A stretch of DNA of 64,000 nucleotides from Cymodocea nodosa. Lineage: Eukaryota; Streptophyta; Magnoliopsida; Alismatales; Cymodoceaceae. Numbering within the stretch: position 1 is the stretch's first letter; each line of letters begins with the position of its first letter. The position numbers were made by a program, and so were the translations under genes. The stretch lies in assembly GCA_036874045.1 (NCBI GenBank), contig CM072335.1:18917501-18981500 (forward strand), in the 5' to 3' direction. This document shows, in pieces, positions 36,142-47,373 of the stretch. Under the pieces are notes generated by a model that searched no databases, was not told the DNA's origin, and saw only the letters and a program-made list of their open reading frames with translations.

Positions 36142-39100
36142 ATGTGTGTGAAGAATGACGATGGTGATTCTCGTTTAGGAGGGGAAAGGATGGGCAAGGT
36201 GGCTGTTGCTGATCTTAGCACCAGTGCTTCTCAGGTGAGGACGGCTTTGTGAATTGCGATTTTTGGGATCGTGGGTTCTTCCTCGATTCGATAAAGATTC
36301 TTTTTTTCTGGTTTAGTTTCTTTTGTTGTTGTGTTCGTTTTGCTCTAATCCGGCTAATGTGGAATTTCGGCAGTGAATGGATGATTTTTTTTGTCTGGAT
36401 TCCAATTCGAACAGGGTGTTTCGGGTGGAAATCTCAACAATCCTCGCCTTGTTTCCCTTGTTCCTTTTAGCTCTTCACGACCTTCTCTGTTGTTGGTCGG
36501 TTCTTCCCCCTTTTGGATTTTGTTCAGGTTGCTTGTCCGGTTGGTTGCCCTTCCTTCTTCTAACTTTGTTTCTCGTTGATGGTTGTCTCCTCCAATTTGT
36601 GTGGTGTTGTTTGTCACGCCGGTAGGCTTTCGGACATGGTGCTTTGCTATTATTTCAAGTCCCAAAACTTGATTTTACGGGAAAATTTCTCTTCAATTTC
36701 CTTTGTTTTCTTCCTACACAATCGTGTTTCGTGTATCTAAATGTCGACCCTTGCGGCCTTGCTCTTCTCCATAAGATGTTAAGATGGTTCACAGAATTCT
36801 ATTCTCCTGAAATAGTTTGGGCAAATTTAACTGTGGTGGTGATGGAGTTTCCATTTGGTATCGTAATTGTTGACTCTGTCATACTTGTCATCTTAAACGA
36901 AACTCAGTCGTCATTGACTGAATCCATCACTCTTGATATTATTTTCTTGCTTTGTTGATTTTTGTGTGGATATAAATCTTTCCTTTAAAGAAAAAGAGGT
37001 TAATAATCTCTTTGTGCCTAAGTCTAATTTGGTCATTGGTTGTCTTCATCTGAAATGAAACTTATTCCCTGTCGGATGATATACATTTTTGTAGACAAAA
37101 ACAAGTCTGTATATACAAGTAATTGCCAGTTGTCAATATAGATGGCAAATGACCAGCCTTGCATATAATTATCATTTATAAAGGAACTGGCACAGTTAAG
37201 TGGTTGGAAAGTCAATTCTCTTTATTTGTACTTGAAATTTGAAGACAATCGTACCAAACAGAATTTCTTAAATTTTCTGAGACACACATGGTATAACCAT
37301 AGAAAAGACTTTCCGGTTATGGGAATGTGTAAAGCATGTGACAACATGGAGCACATGGCGATAGAGTAGCTAGAGCCACTAAGCCAAGTGCATATATCAT
37401 ATTGCATAATCTCTTGCAGGCCCATGTAATAATGTCTGCTATCTTGTTAAATATGCTATTTACTTTTGGAGCCCGTGGGGTCTAGGGAGTTCTTTATTTT
37501 TGGAATACTGATAAATATAGGATAGCATTTTATTTTCAAGTACAACAGATGGATGCCACTGGATGTTTTCATTGATATGTAATTAAATATTCTCATTGTC
37601 CTCTGCTTAATACAACTATTATTTTTTTCTCGGGCAGTTGGAGAGCATTTGTGAAAATACAGTGACTACAGACACCAAACAGGTGGTAAGCTTTGTTCCA
37701 GCAATCCGATCAGGTGAATGGTCTCATATTGGTGGCCGTGAGCACATGGAGGATACCCATGTTTGCATTACTGATCTATCAAAGAAGTTTGGCTGCCAGT
37801 CACCTGATGATTGTGCTATTTCATTTTATGGAGTAAGTGGTTTATTATCTATCTTGAAGAAAGATGACCATCTTAATTAGTTTGTTCCCTTGTCAATTTA
37901 AAAGAACTATTTCTTAATCAAAACTCTCAATTTCAAATTTGAAATCAAATTGGCATTTTCTTGTCAACATTGTAAACAACTATTTCCTAATAAATAGTTC
38001 ATGTGAACATTTCACGTTACCAAAAATTTCCCAAACAACCATTATCATTTCATTCCAAGAGCATTAGGAACCAGGAGAATGAAAATTACAGGGAGAAGAG
38101 AAAAGGATCAACAGCAACAAAAGAAAATCAATTCAAGGATGAGAACAAGTGAACAAGGTAAACCAACATCTCCTGCTTGTTGTGAAATATTCCACCTCCA
38201 TCATTAGGACATACGGGGGGGGAGGCAGGGAGGTTTCTCCTGTTGGCCAAGGTAGGGACAAAGAGGGAGGTGGCATGTGATAGTTTGTGGGTGTGTGACC
38301 GGCAAGATTGGAAACATGGCTAGAGTTGGATTTAGTGATGGCATACAGAATGCTGGATCATGCACGGCAAAATGTGGAGGGAGGGAGGTGTGGAGGTTAT
38401 GATGTGAGTAATGTAGGGAGAACTACGTCATGTGGCATGAGGTTGTGGTCTTTGGGCAAAAACATGGTGGGAATGCTGATTGGGTGGTGATTGGCAGATA
38501 TATGTTGATAATGGCTATGGTTGTGAGGGTGAGGGAAGAATGTTCCATTGTGGCATCATGAAGGGTGGGGAGGTTGTGCATATGTGGAACAGAGGAAAGG
38601 GAGGAATAAGTGGCATGTAGGATAGGGACATTACTATATTTATGTCTTCAGTATGTAATTTTCTGTTCAAGAGATAATGTTTATCTTTAACATTGTCAAA
38701 TATAAGTAAATAATGACTTTTGTTGAACTTCAAATTGAATCTTTTCTTTCATCTTCTAGTTAATGATCTATTTAATCAAAAAGGTCTTATCTCTATTTTT
38801 TGTGTTCTGCATTCTTATATGATTTCTTTTGCGTATATATTGAATTGAATTTGGCATGTAATGGATATGTTTGTATTGAATTTTATATTTCTTAACATAT
38901 TTTTTCAAATATAAGAAATTATTATCTGTTGTTTAGGTACATGAGAAAGATACGAAATAAATACTAGCAGGATTAAAATAAAAGAAGTTTTAAATTATGA
39001 AAGGTATAAAAAATTAATATATCATTTAATAATCAATTTATATTTGTCATGCAAAGCGTTTCAGTTGTACCATATAATTTTAAATATAATTATGTTCCAT

Positions 39101-40689
39101 CAATACAATGAGGTTGACGATATTCATAATTGGAGAAAACAAGTAACAATATCTTTTTGACTTTTATATCAATATCAAGGTAAATTGGGATATCAATTAT
39201 ATCAAATTGTGTCAATGATCTTCACCTTATGTCATACCATGTGCAGATAACTGTTGTGCTAACTTGCTAGACAGGTTTCTCTCCATAGAGGCAACTTCGT
39301 ATTAGTAGTTCTACTTCTAGGATTTTTTATTTTTTTTTTTGATATTAAGATAGAAAATTCAACTGTAAATATAAACCTAAAGAATCGAACTTGCATCAAT
39401 GAAAAGTTTTCACCACCACTAAAATATACCTTCAGGTGTACTCCGAGGATATTGATGGGTCATAATTACTGGGAATTGGGCGTATTTGTTGGCATCGTGC
39501 TGAGTACTAACCACAAAAATATAATCTAATTAAGATAATCATGTAGAGAAATTACTTAAATATTCTCGATAAAGTCTGTAGTGTAGAAGCTAAATACATA
39601 TGATTCTGCTGCTAATTCCACACACAGCTTATTTTGCATCTTAAATCAGGTTTATCTAAATACATATGATTGTAATACAGAGTATCAGGTTTATAGTTTA
39701 TCTTTGGATGTTACATTCGCTTTCTTAAATCTTCATCCAATGGCAAACTGCCTTATCATTGTGCTGTTTGATACAGGTATTTGATGGGCATGGTGGAAAA
39801 GCTGCAGCAGAGTTTGTGTGTGACAATTTGCCTAGGATCATTGTTGAGGATGCAGATTTCCCTCTAGAACTAGAAAAGGTGGTTATGAGGTCATTCCAGG
39901 CAACTGATGTTCAATTTGCACAGCAGTGCAGCACACAAGCTTCGCTTTCCTCTGGAACCACGGCAATTACTGCCATGATATTTGGAAGGTGTGGATTTTA
40001 GTTCTTGATTGCAATTGAAGTCTTTAACAGATTTGTGATGGATCCCTTTTTCCTGTACTCTACCATTAATTTGGTGTCTTGGGTTTCGTTGGTTCTGCGC
40101 TGACAGGACTTTATTAGTTGCGAATGCTGGAGATTGTCGGGCAGTGCTTTCTCGAATGGGCATGGCAATGGAAATGTCCAAAGATCATAGACCTTGCTAC
40201 TTGAAGGAAAGAAAGCGCATAGAATCCCTTGGTGGTTACATTGACGATGGTTACTTGAATGGGCAGTTAGGAGTCACCCGTGCTCTAGGCGACTGGCACT
40301 TAGAAGGAATGAAAGAAGCTGGTCAACCAGGTGGACCACTGAGCGCAGAACCAGAGCTAAAGATGACAACCCTGACAAAAGAAGACGAGTTCTTGATAAT
40401 TGCAAGTGATGGGATTTGGGATATGTTCACCAACCAGAATGCCGTAGATTTCACTAGGAGGAGGCTCCAAGAGCACAACGACACAAAGAGGTGTTGTCGG
40501 GAATTAGTCGAGGAGGCAATAAAGAGGGGGGCTGACGACAATCTCACTGCCGTCATCGTCTGCTTCCAGTCAAGTCCACCAGCTCCTGTTACGGTGGTTC
40601 GGTCGAAAGTGCGACGAAGCATATCAGCCGAAGGCCTTCACAACCTTAGGCGTCTCTTAGAGAATCAACAAGAGGCGCCCAACATTTAA
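36142..40689 (+). CDS. Protein phosphatase 2C (PP2C family), four coding exons
   Basis: Exons 36142-36234, 37638-37832, 39777-39988 and 40107-40689 join in frame (1083 bases, 360 residues); all introns are GT-AG. It removes phosphate from Ser/Thr using two metal ions. PP2C motifs in order: GREHMEDTH, FYGVFDGHGG (split by intron 2; metal-binding Asp), [61 protein letters not shown], and RGADDNLTAVIVCF (last metal Asp). The first 40 residues are variable and a short basic tail with RSISAEGLHNLRRLLENQ follows the catalytic domain. The tail recalls the Arabidopsis PP2C27/47/54-like group, which I recall but cannot verify. No transmembrane segment or target peptide is evident, so cytosol or nucleus is likely. 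The start is the first ATG of exon 1 after an in-frame-free leader; a second ATG 16 codons on is possible. It appears functional. Confidence 0.93.
37833..39776 (+). other. PP2C intron 2 (1.94 kb)
   Basis: It begins GTAAGT and ends ACAG. The part at 38200-38640 is unusually G-rich (GGGAGG words, a run of G at 38215) against an AT-rich background and may be an old insertion; no element was recognised. Confidence 0.7.
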
Positions 40690-41471
40690 TGTTGAGAAAG
40701 CTGACAGCTGTGAATTTTTTGTTGTTGCAAAGTTAAGAGATTATCACGTGCTTTGAATATGGAGATTCCAACATGTGACCGAAGAAGATGGCGAGGTCTG
40801 CTCACCGTTAAGATATACATTCTTGTGTAGCTGTAAAGTTACACGAGTTTTATTTATCAGGCATTTTTACAGAAGTAAATAAAATTGTTAAGGCAAAGCT
40901 CTGGTCACCCTGAGGGATATCTGCTTGCAGAATTTTCTCACTCCCAGACATGCTTGTCTGTGGCGTTAGTTTCTGTATTAGGGTGATTATATGTACATTA
41001 TCACTTCATTCTTCGGGTGCAAATGTCCAGACTTCATGTCTCAAACAATGTAAAGTGCAAATATTCCATTCATTCCGAATTGCATGAGAAGATTCTCTTG
41101 TTTGGCGTTGCATTGCTAGCGTGGACGCGTATTTATTGCTAGCATAACTTTAATGCTTATACATTGGTGGATCTCATGACTGCCAATTTTTAGCAGCACC
41201 GTAGCCTGAAACAGTTAGACAGTTACATCTCGTTTAGTTTTTCGTATTCATGGCTTATAATCCTATTTCGATGGTAACGCGTAAAAATAAAATTATTTTT
41301 TTAAACATAAATTACATAAGCATTTCGAACAAATTCCGAATTACAAGGCCTCGTACCGTCTTTTTCTTTTCCAACGGCACGTTTAATGATTTCTTTTTCT
41401 AACAAAAATAAAATCAACTCAGCAAAATTCCAAAGATAGGACTTCCCCCTTCCCTCCTCCGAAACCCTACA
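40690..41471. other. Spacer between the PP2C and PPR genes
   Basis: PP2C 3' UTR followed by about 500 bases of spacer that must hold the PPR promoter. No clear TATA or other gene was seen. Confidence 0.5.
40878..40883 (+). terminator. Polyadenylation signal of the PP2C gene
   Basis: AATAAA about 190 bases after the stop codon, in an AT-rich 3' flank. Confidence 0.5.
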
Positions 41472-42752
41472 ATGTTCCGGCCTATTGGAATCCGAACACT
41501 CCGACGCACTTCTCTGCTCCGCCGCTTCTCCACCAATACGTCTCCGGATTCCTTCACGCCCGACGTCGTCCTCCACACGATCTCCATCTACTCCAACGAC
41601 TGTTCCGGCGCTCTCGATTTCTTCAACTGGGTCGAACGCCACAACGGTTTCGTCCACACCGCTGCCACCTACAATGCCACCATCGATATACTTGGTAAGT
41701 TCTTTGAGTTCGACGAGTGCTGGTGCCTCGTCTACCGCATGCCCGCCCCCGACCACGCCACCTTCCGCGCCCTCTTCAAGCGCTACGCAGCTGCCCACCT
41801 CGTCAACGACGCCATCGCCGCCTTCGACAGGTCGGAGGAGTTCGGGCTTAAGGACATGGCGTGCTTCCACCAGCTGGTCGACGCGTTATGCGAGTTCCGC
41901 CACGTGATCGAGGCGGAGGAGCTTTGCTTTGGGAAAGACCCGCCCTTCCCGGCCGATACGAAGGTCTACAACATGGTGCTGAGAGGGTGGTACAAGATGA
42001 GGTGGTGGAGGAAGTGCTGGGATTTCTGGGAGAGGATGGATAGCGACGGGGTGGAGAAGGATCTGCATTCGTATTCCGTGTACATGAATATACTGTCAAA
42101 GGCGGGGAAGCCGTGGAGGACGGTGAAAGTTTACAAGCAGATGAGGAAGAAAGGTATCGTCTTGGATGTAGTCGCCTATAACATCGTGGTTCATGCTATT
42201 GGGTTATCGGAAGGCGTGGATTATTCAATCAGGTTGTACAGGGAGATGATGGACTTGGGTTTCCGGCCTAATGTTGTCACGTACAATACGATCATAAGGT
42301 TCCTGTGTTATTCTGGGAGGTTCGCAGAAGCATATGCTTTTCTAGATCAGATGAAGAAGATGGGCTGTGAGCCGAACGTGATCACGTATCACTGCTTTTT
42401 CCAGTATCTCTGTAGGCCGAGGGAGCTTCTTTGTCTGTTTGGCAGGATGTTGCGGAGTGGTTGCCGCCCCTGCATGGACACGTATGTGATGCTGTTGAAG
42501 AAATTTGGGAGGTGGGGCTTCCTTAGACCTGTTTTATATTTTTGGAGGGTGATGGAGGAGCAAGGCAGTAGTCCAGATTCGTTTGCTTATAACGCATTGA
42601 TTGATGCCTTGGTGCAGAAAGGGATGATTGATATGGCTCGTAAATATGATGAGGAGATGTTGGCCAAGGGTCTCTCAGCCAAGCCAAGAAAGGAGCTGGG
42701 GACTAAAGCATTGGTTACAGAGTCCGAAGATCAAATTACTGACGTCCAATGA
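41472..42752 (+). CDS. P-class pentatricopeptide repeat protein, probably mitochondrial
   Basis: Intronless, 426 residues. The first ~25 residues are rich in Arg, Ser, Thr and Leu without acids (MFRPIGIRTLRRTSLLRRFS), a typical mitochondrial presequence. About ten 35-residue PPR units follow from residue 60 to 410, recognisable by starts such as TYNATIDILGK, VYNMVLRGWYK, AYNIVVHAIG, TYNTIIRFLCYSG, TYHCFFQYLC and AYNALIDALVQKG. Such proteins bind organelle RNA in a sequence-specific way and act in splicing, editing, stability or translation. There is no E or DYW extension, so it is P-class. It looks like the Arabidopsis At1g80550 type, from memory. The coding region is GC-rich at third positions in its 5' half and normal later. 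Antisense and +1 frames over it are shadows. Confidence 0.9.
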   Translation: MFRPIGIRTLRRTSLLRRFSTNTSPDSFTPDVVLHTISIYSNDCSGALDFFNWVERHNGFVHTAATYNATIDILGKFFEFDECWCLVYRMPAPDHATFRALFKRYAAAHLVNDAIAAFDRSEEFGLKDMACFHQLVDALCEFRHVIEAEELCFGKDPPFPADTKVYNMVLRGWYKMRWWRKCWDFWERMDSDGVEKDLHSYSVYMNILSKAGKPWRTVKVYKQMRKKGIVLDVVAYNIVVHAIGLSEGVDYSIRLYREMMDLGFRPNVVTYNTIIRFLCYSGRFAEAYAFLDQMKKMGCEPNVITYHCFFQYLCRPRELLCLFGRMLRSGCRPCMDTYVMLLKKFGRWGFLRPVLYFWRVMEEQGSSPDSFAYNALIDALVQKGMIDMARKYDEEMLAKGLSAKPRKELGTKALVTESEDQITDVQ

Positions 42753-43548
42753 ATTGGAAATTTGTTAAGTACATGAATTTTTTGGAGGGAGGAGATTGTC
42801 AAACCGTGTTTTATAGTTGGAGCTCTGTTCTTTTGGGGCTTAAGTTTATTGGACATTAGAAGAACATTTGCCAATGATCGATGCTTTACCCGTTGAGGTG
42901 CATGGCCTTCTTCATTCATACCGTAGATGTGCTGAATTTGATGTGATGATGAACATAGAATAGGCCATTGGCTACAAAGTCTGACAATCCAGTTACTGAA
43001 ATCTTATGAACTTGAACCTCAAAATTTCTAAAGCAAATGAATTGTTAGAGGAATCAAACTGTGCTGTCATAATGGAGGGTGATCATCAACGTTTTTGGAG
43101 TTTCAGTTCCTTATGCAATGGAGAAGTACTTGCCAGTGAAGTATGCACTGCCATGACTCTTGCAACCAACCTTGGTTGTACCGTACTGGGGCTGAATTTT
43201 ATTTGATAATGCCATGAGCAATATTGTCCCTATTTGGTTAATGAAGCTGAGGCTTTTATCTGTCAGAAAAACTGAAGCTTTTTTTTATCCTTGAACATTG
43301 AAATAAGCAATGAAAAGAGTTGGAAGCTAACGGTTTGTGGAATCGCGAAGCAATCATTCAGGTCTTTTGAACTGGATAACTTTACATTATATGGACCGAA
43401 CCTTACCGTGATGACATCTTGATTGCTTTAATAATGAAGGAACAAGTGCTGGTCTTGGTGATCTTTTCACCCACCATTTGGAGCTAATTGACACAGTAAG
43501 GGAACTCCAATTTATATGATAAATTTCACTGCCATCTTTCAATATTTG
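42753..43548. other. 3' flank of the PPR gene
   Basis: No gene recognised. A 66-codon frame at 43006-43206 has no known motif. The 15-bp LINE target sequence is at 43534-43548. Confidence 0.45.
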
Positions 43549-44582
43549 TTCTGCTCATCATCTCTGCTTTGAAGGGGAATAGGCCACCTTATATAGACTG
43601 TGGTGCAACCGTGTGTTTAGCTGGCAGTTCACTAATCGAGCTGAATGGAGGACTATTGTGCACAGGTAACTTTCCAAGCAGAGTAAAGATCATGTAAATA
43701 TTTTTATTAAGCTTGTTATTGCTAATTTACTTTGGGAGTTGTGGAAGGAAAGGTGCCACATCGTTTTTGAAAATAAAATTGGTTCCTTTGTCAATATTAA
43801 GAACAGACTGGCTAGATCCCTTATTGAATTCAGACTAGACTTCAAGGAGTTCAAATATCATGAGGAGGATTGTGCCAAAGGTGTTTAATCTTGGTGTTTG
43901 CAAGCTTTCACCCCATGGTCTCCATGTTGCGTGGACTGCATGGATTTGCCCAACAGATGGCAGATTAAAGCTGAATGTAGATTTTGCTTGTAATAAAAAT
44001 GGTGTTGCTGGTGGTATTATTAAGGATTTTAATGGTAACATGGTTGCTGCTTATAGCTCAAACTATGGGAGATCAAGTGGTTTAGTTGCGGAGCTTAAAG
44101 TGAGTCTTGATGGTTTGCTTCTTTGCGTTGCTGGTCAAATTGATTTGAATCTTGTTGAGGTGGAATCCGATTCCCTCCAAAGTATTGCAGCCCTTCACAA
44201 CAAATGTTGTCCTTCGTGGCAAGCTCATAACTTTTGTTTCCAGATGCTTATGCTGGTTGACCAGGTTTAGTCTTTAAAGCTCATCTTCAGGGAAGCAAAT
44301 AGGGTAGTGGATACCTTGGCGAAGGCTGGTCTTTACCATCATCAAGCTGCGCAGTTTAGGAAGATTCGCGACATGCCAGAGGAATTCAGAGGCCAATTGA
44401 TGATGGATGAATGGGCGATCCCAAGTTGCAGGATCTTGCGGTAGTTGGTTGTTCGTGTTGTTTTGTTCCTTTCTGGTGGTTGTTTTCTTGTGTTTGGGGT
44501 ATAGGCTTAATCCTTCTCATTTGTACCTTCTTTTATTTTGGACCCCCACCTTATAAATAGACCTGAGATTTTATAAAAAAAA
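43549..44582 (+). mobile_element. 5'-truncated L1-type LINE with 15-bp target duplication
   Basis: The sequence ends in a short A run (44573-44582) and is flanked by identical ATCTTTCAATATTTG copies (43534-43548 and 44583-44597), the mark of target-primed reverse transcription. The coding remnants at 43725-43850 (LWELWKERCHIVFENK) and the RNase H part are those of plant LINEs. About 1.03 kb remains of a 5-6 kb element. Confidence 0.9.
43860..44443 (+). pseudogene. LINE RNase H domain
   Basis: The frame is open to 44270 and continues after one TAG stop to about 44443. It has LKLNVDFACNKNGVAGGIIKDFNG (first Asp), AELKVSLDGL (Glu), VEVESDSLQSI (Asp) and, after the stop, FREANRVVDTLAKAGL (last Asp). 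This is the RVT_3-type RNase H found at the end of plant LINE ORF2 proteins. One stop makes this copy defective. Confidence 0.85.
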
Positions 44583-44597
44583 ATCTTTCAATATTTG

Positions 44598-45777
44598 GTC
44601 GTTGAAGTTGGAGTATACTAATTCAACGAATCTGTTATTCATGAGAGACACGTGCCTAAATATCACCATGGAGTGGGTAATAGGTCATCCTCCTTTCCTT
44701 CCGGTTGCTAAAAGAGTTTGCAGATATTGTTCTTGTAGGAGGTATAATGGTTAATATTTAAGAGTCAACATGTAACGCAGAAGGAAACTATGTTGTTTGG
44801 TTTTTAGCCTTTTGCATTACTTGATCTTAATTTGGTTTCATATTTGATAGAAATGTTCTAATGCATATGTAGTAGTTTTCAAAAACATCAGCATTATATT
44901 ATCGAAATTAAAATCACTGTAGGAATGCTTCTCTTTCCACCTAAATATAAATTAAGGCTTATTTGTGCACATTTTCAGGAAAATGAAATGATAAGAAATT
45001 GTAGAAATCATTGTGGAAATTCTTCTCTTCCCACCTAAATTAGAAAATACAGATATAGGAAGGTTCAAGTATATCTTGTATTGACATTTAAGGCTTATTT
45101 GTGCACATTTTTAGGAAAATGAAATGATAGGAAATAGTGGAAAATGGAGATGGTAGGATATGATAGTAAATATAGTATTATTTGTGTATAAGAGAAAATG
45201 ATGAGAAATTCAAAAATAAGGAAATTAAACTTTAATAATGTTTAAAAGATTAAATAATAAATTAAAAAAATAAATTGAAAAAAATTATTATTAACTTGAA
45301 AGTAATATTTTAAATAATATAGCATATATTAATAATTCATTAAATATAGATGTAACATGTGAAATAACTTATATACAATTAACGTTATAAGTTATTTTTA
45401 ACAAAAATATTACATGTTATATATTATTTCTTTTATATATATATAGAGTACATAATTAGTTCATACAATTAATTAAATTATTCTCTTCTTTTGTTCTATA
45501 CTTAAATTACTAGTATAACGTATAGTTTTTGGAATATAACAGTAAGTATGGTAACTAAAACGATGCATCTTATAATGTAGAAAATGTATGTAAGATGGAC
45601 AAAACACTGGCTAATTATTTTTGACGTACAATTGAAGATTATATGTGATATTATAAATAGAACTTAAGTCATGTAAAAAAAAAAAAAAGTAAAAACGTGC
45701 ATGTTAACATTCATTCGGAGAAATCATGGGGGTACGAAAATGAAATGAGATGAAATTTTATTGAGAAGACATTAATG
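44598..45777. other. AT-rich spacer with a direct repeat
   Basis: No gene. A block of about 43 bases with GGCTTATTTGTGCACATTTT occurs at 44953-44995 and again, three changes, at 45088-45131. The second half is very AT-rich with a run of A at 45677-45689. Confidence 0.5.
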
Positions 45778-46720
45778 CTAATTATCTTTGGGGGTTGTTA
45801 GTGTACATTGGAAAGTTAAGACGTAAAGGAAATGGAAAGTTCAAAAGGAAAGGAAATAAAATGTATGGAATGTTAGAATTTTCATAAGGGTTTAGTACAC
45901 CTATCGGAAAGTTCAAAAAGTTAGAATTACTATAGGATTTTAGTGCACGCTAGAATGTTTAGAAATTGAAAAAGTAATGAAATAAATTCTAATACACTAC
46001 TTAAACTTGTGTAATTGATACATTAATTTGTAATTTTATATTTAGACCTAAAAATAATATTAATGAATTGAAAATAATATTAATTTATTTGATGTTCAAA
46101 TATAATTATGTACATTAAATGTTTTTAATTGTACATTAGGAAATATAGAATAATAATCATCAAAATGCAAAAGGTCCCTAAAAGATAAGCATACTTTTAC
46201 TATTAAAAATCTACATCTTCATTTTTTCTTTGTAAATTTAATAATAATAATATTATTATTATTATTAATTCTTAGATATATATGTCTAATATTATTCTCT
46301 CTTTTTCTTAAATTTTTTATATTATTATAATTATTTTATTATATTTTATGTGTATTTATAATTTTTTTAAAAATAATATAAAGATGTTATATCATTATTA
46401 ATCCATTGTTTACCATTATTATTTTAATATATATGTATGTATATTTACTTAACTTGGCAAAATCGAGAATGTCTTTGTTGAGTAGAAGAATAAAATATTT
46501 ACTGATATATTATTATTATTTACATATTTACTTATTGGAAAACTGTTGAACCGTAAATATATTGGTTCAACCGATAGATTATAAACTATTAATATTTATT
46601 AATATTGAAAACGGTTGAATCGATGATCTTTCGGTTCAATCGATAATTTATGTTATATATATATATATTAATCTGTTGAGTAGAGAGCTCAATATATTTG
46701 TAATTTTTTATGATATTTTT

Positions 46721-46901
46721 GAATTGGTTGAATCGATACTTTTTATATATATAAATATATATATGTATATATATTTTTTAAATTGGTTGAATCGATCATG
46801 TTCGGTTCAATCGATACTTTTTATATATATAAATATATATATATGTATATATATTTTTTGAATTGGTTGAACCGATCATGTTTGGTTCAACCGATACTTT
46901 T

Positions 46902-46935
<34 letters not shown>

Positions 46936-47040
46936 TTTTTTTTGAATTGGTTAAACCGATCATGTTCGGTTCAATCGATACTTTTTATATATATAAATAT
47001 ATATATATGTATATGTATGTATATATGTATATGTATTTTA
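46721..47040. repeat. Four-unit tandem repeat with inverted GGTTGAACCGAT motif
   Basis: Units start at 46721, 46781, 46861 and 46944, each of 60-83 bases: AATTGGTTGAACCGATC, a partner GGTTCAACCGAT in inverted orientation, CTTTTTATATATATAAA and a TA-rich run. Diverged single copies are at about 46545-46640. It lies within the 3' part of the Harbinger element. Confidence 0.85.
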
Positions 47041-47373
47041 AACTAAATTGTATTTAAAGATTAAAATAATAATAATAGTTTATAATCTATGGTTTGTACT
47101 AATAGATTTATGATTTCAACCAAAATATATTATAAAACACTACCTAAAATTGTGTAATTAATACATCAATATGTAATTTTATTTTTAAAAATTAAAATAA
47201 TATTAATGACTTGAAAAAGTAAAAATACTCAAATTATTACAACATAAATTTAAAAAGTAGTCTAAAAGTACAAAGCATTCAAAGTATTACAACATCAATT
47301 TACACAATAGTCCAAAGATACAAAGCATTCTATTTATTACTTATTAAGATCCAAAGGTATAATATAAGTGGAC

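Noticed and set aside
39891..40622. Antisense frames over PP2C exons 3 and 4
   Set aside because: Shadows of the PP2C coding sequence.
41301..42099. Frames antisense or shifted to the PPR gene (up to 189 codons)
   Set aside because: GC-rich third positions of the PPR gene leave other frames open; no domain in them.
43006..43206. 66-codon frame behind the PPR gene
   Set aside because: No known motif, codons not distinct from the surroundings.
46676..47057. Ile/Tyr-rich frames over the tandem repeat
   Set aside because: Translation of TATATA runs; present in all three frames.
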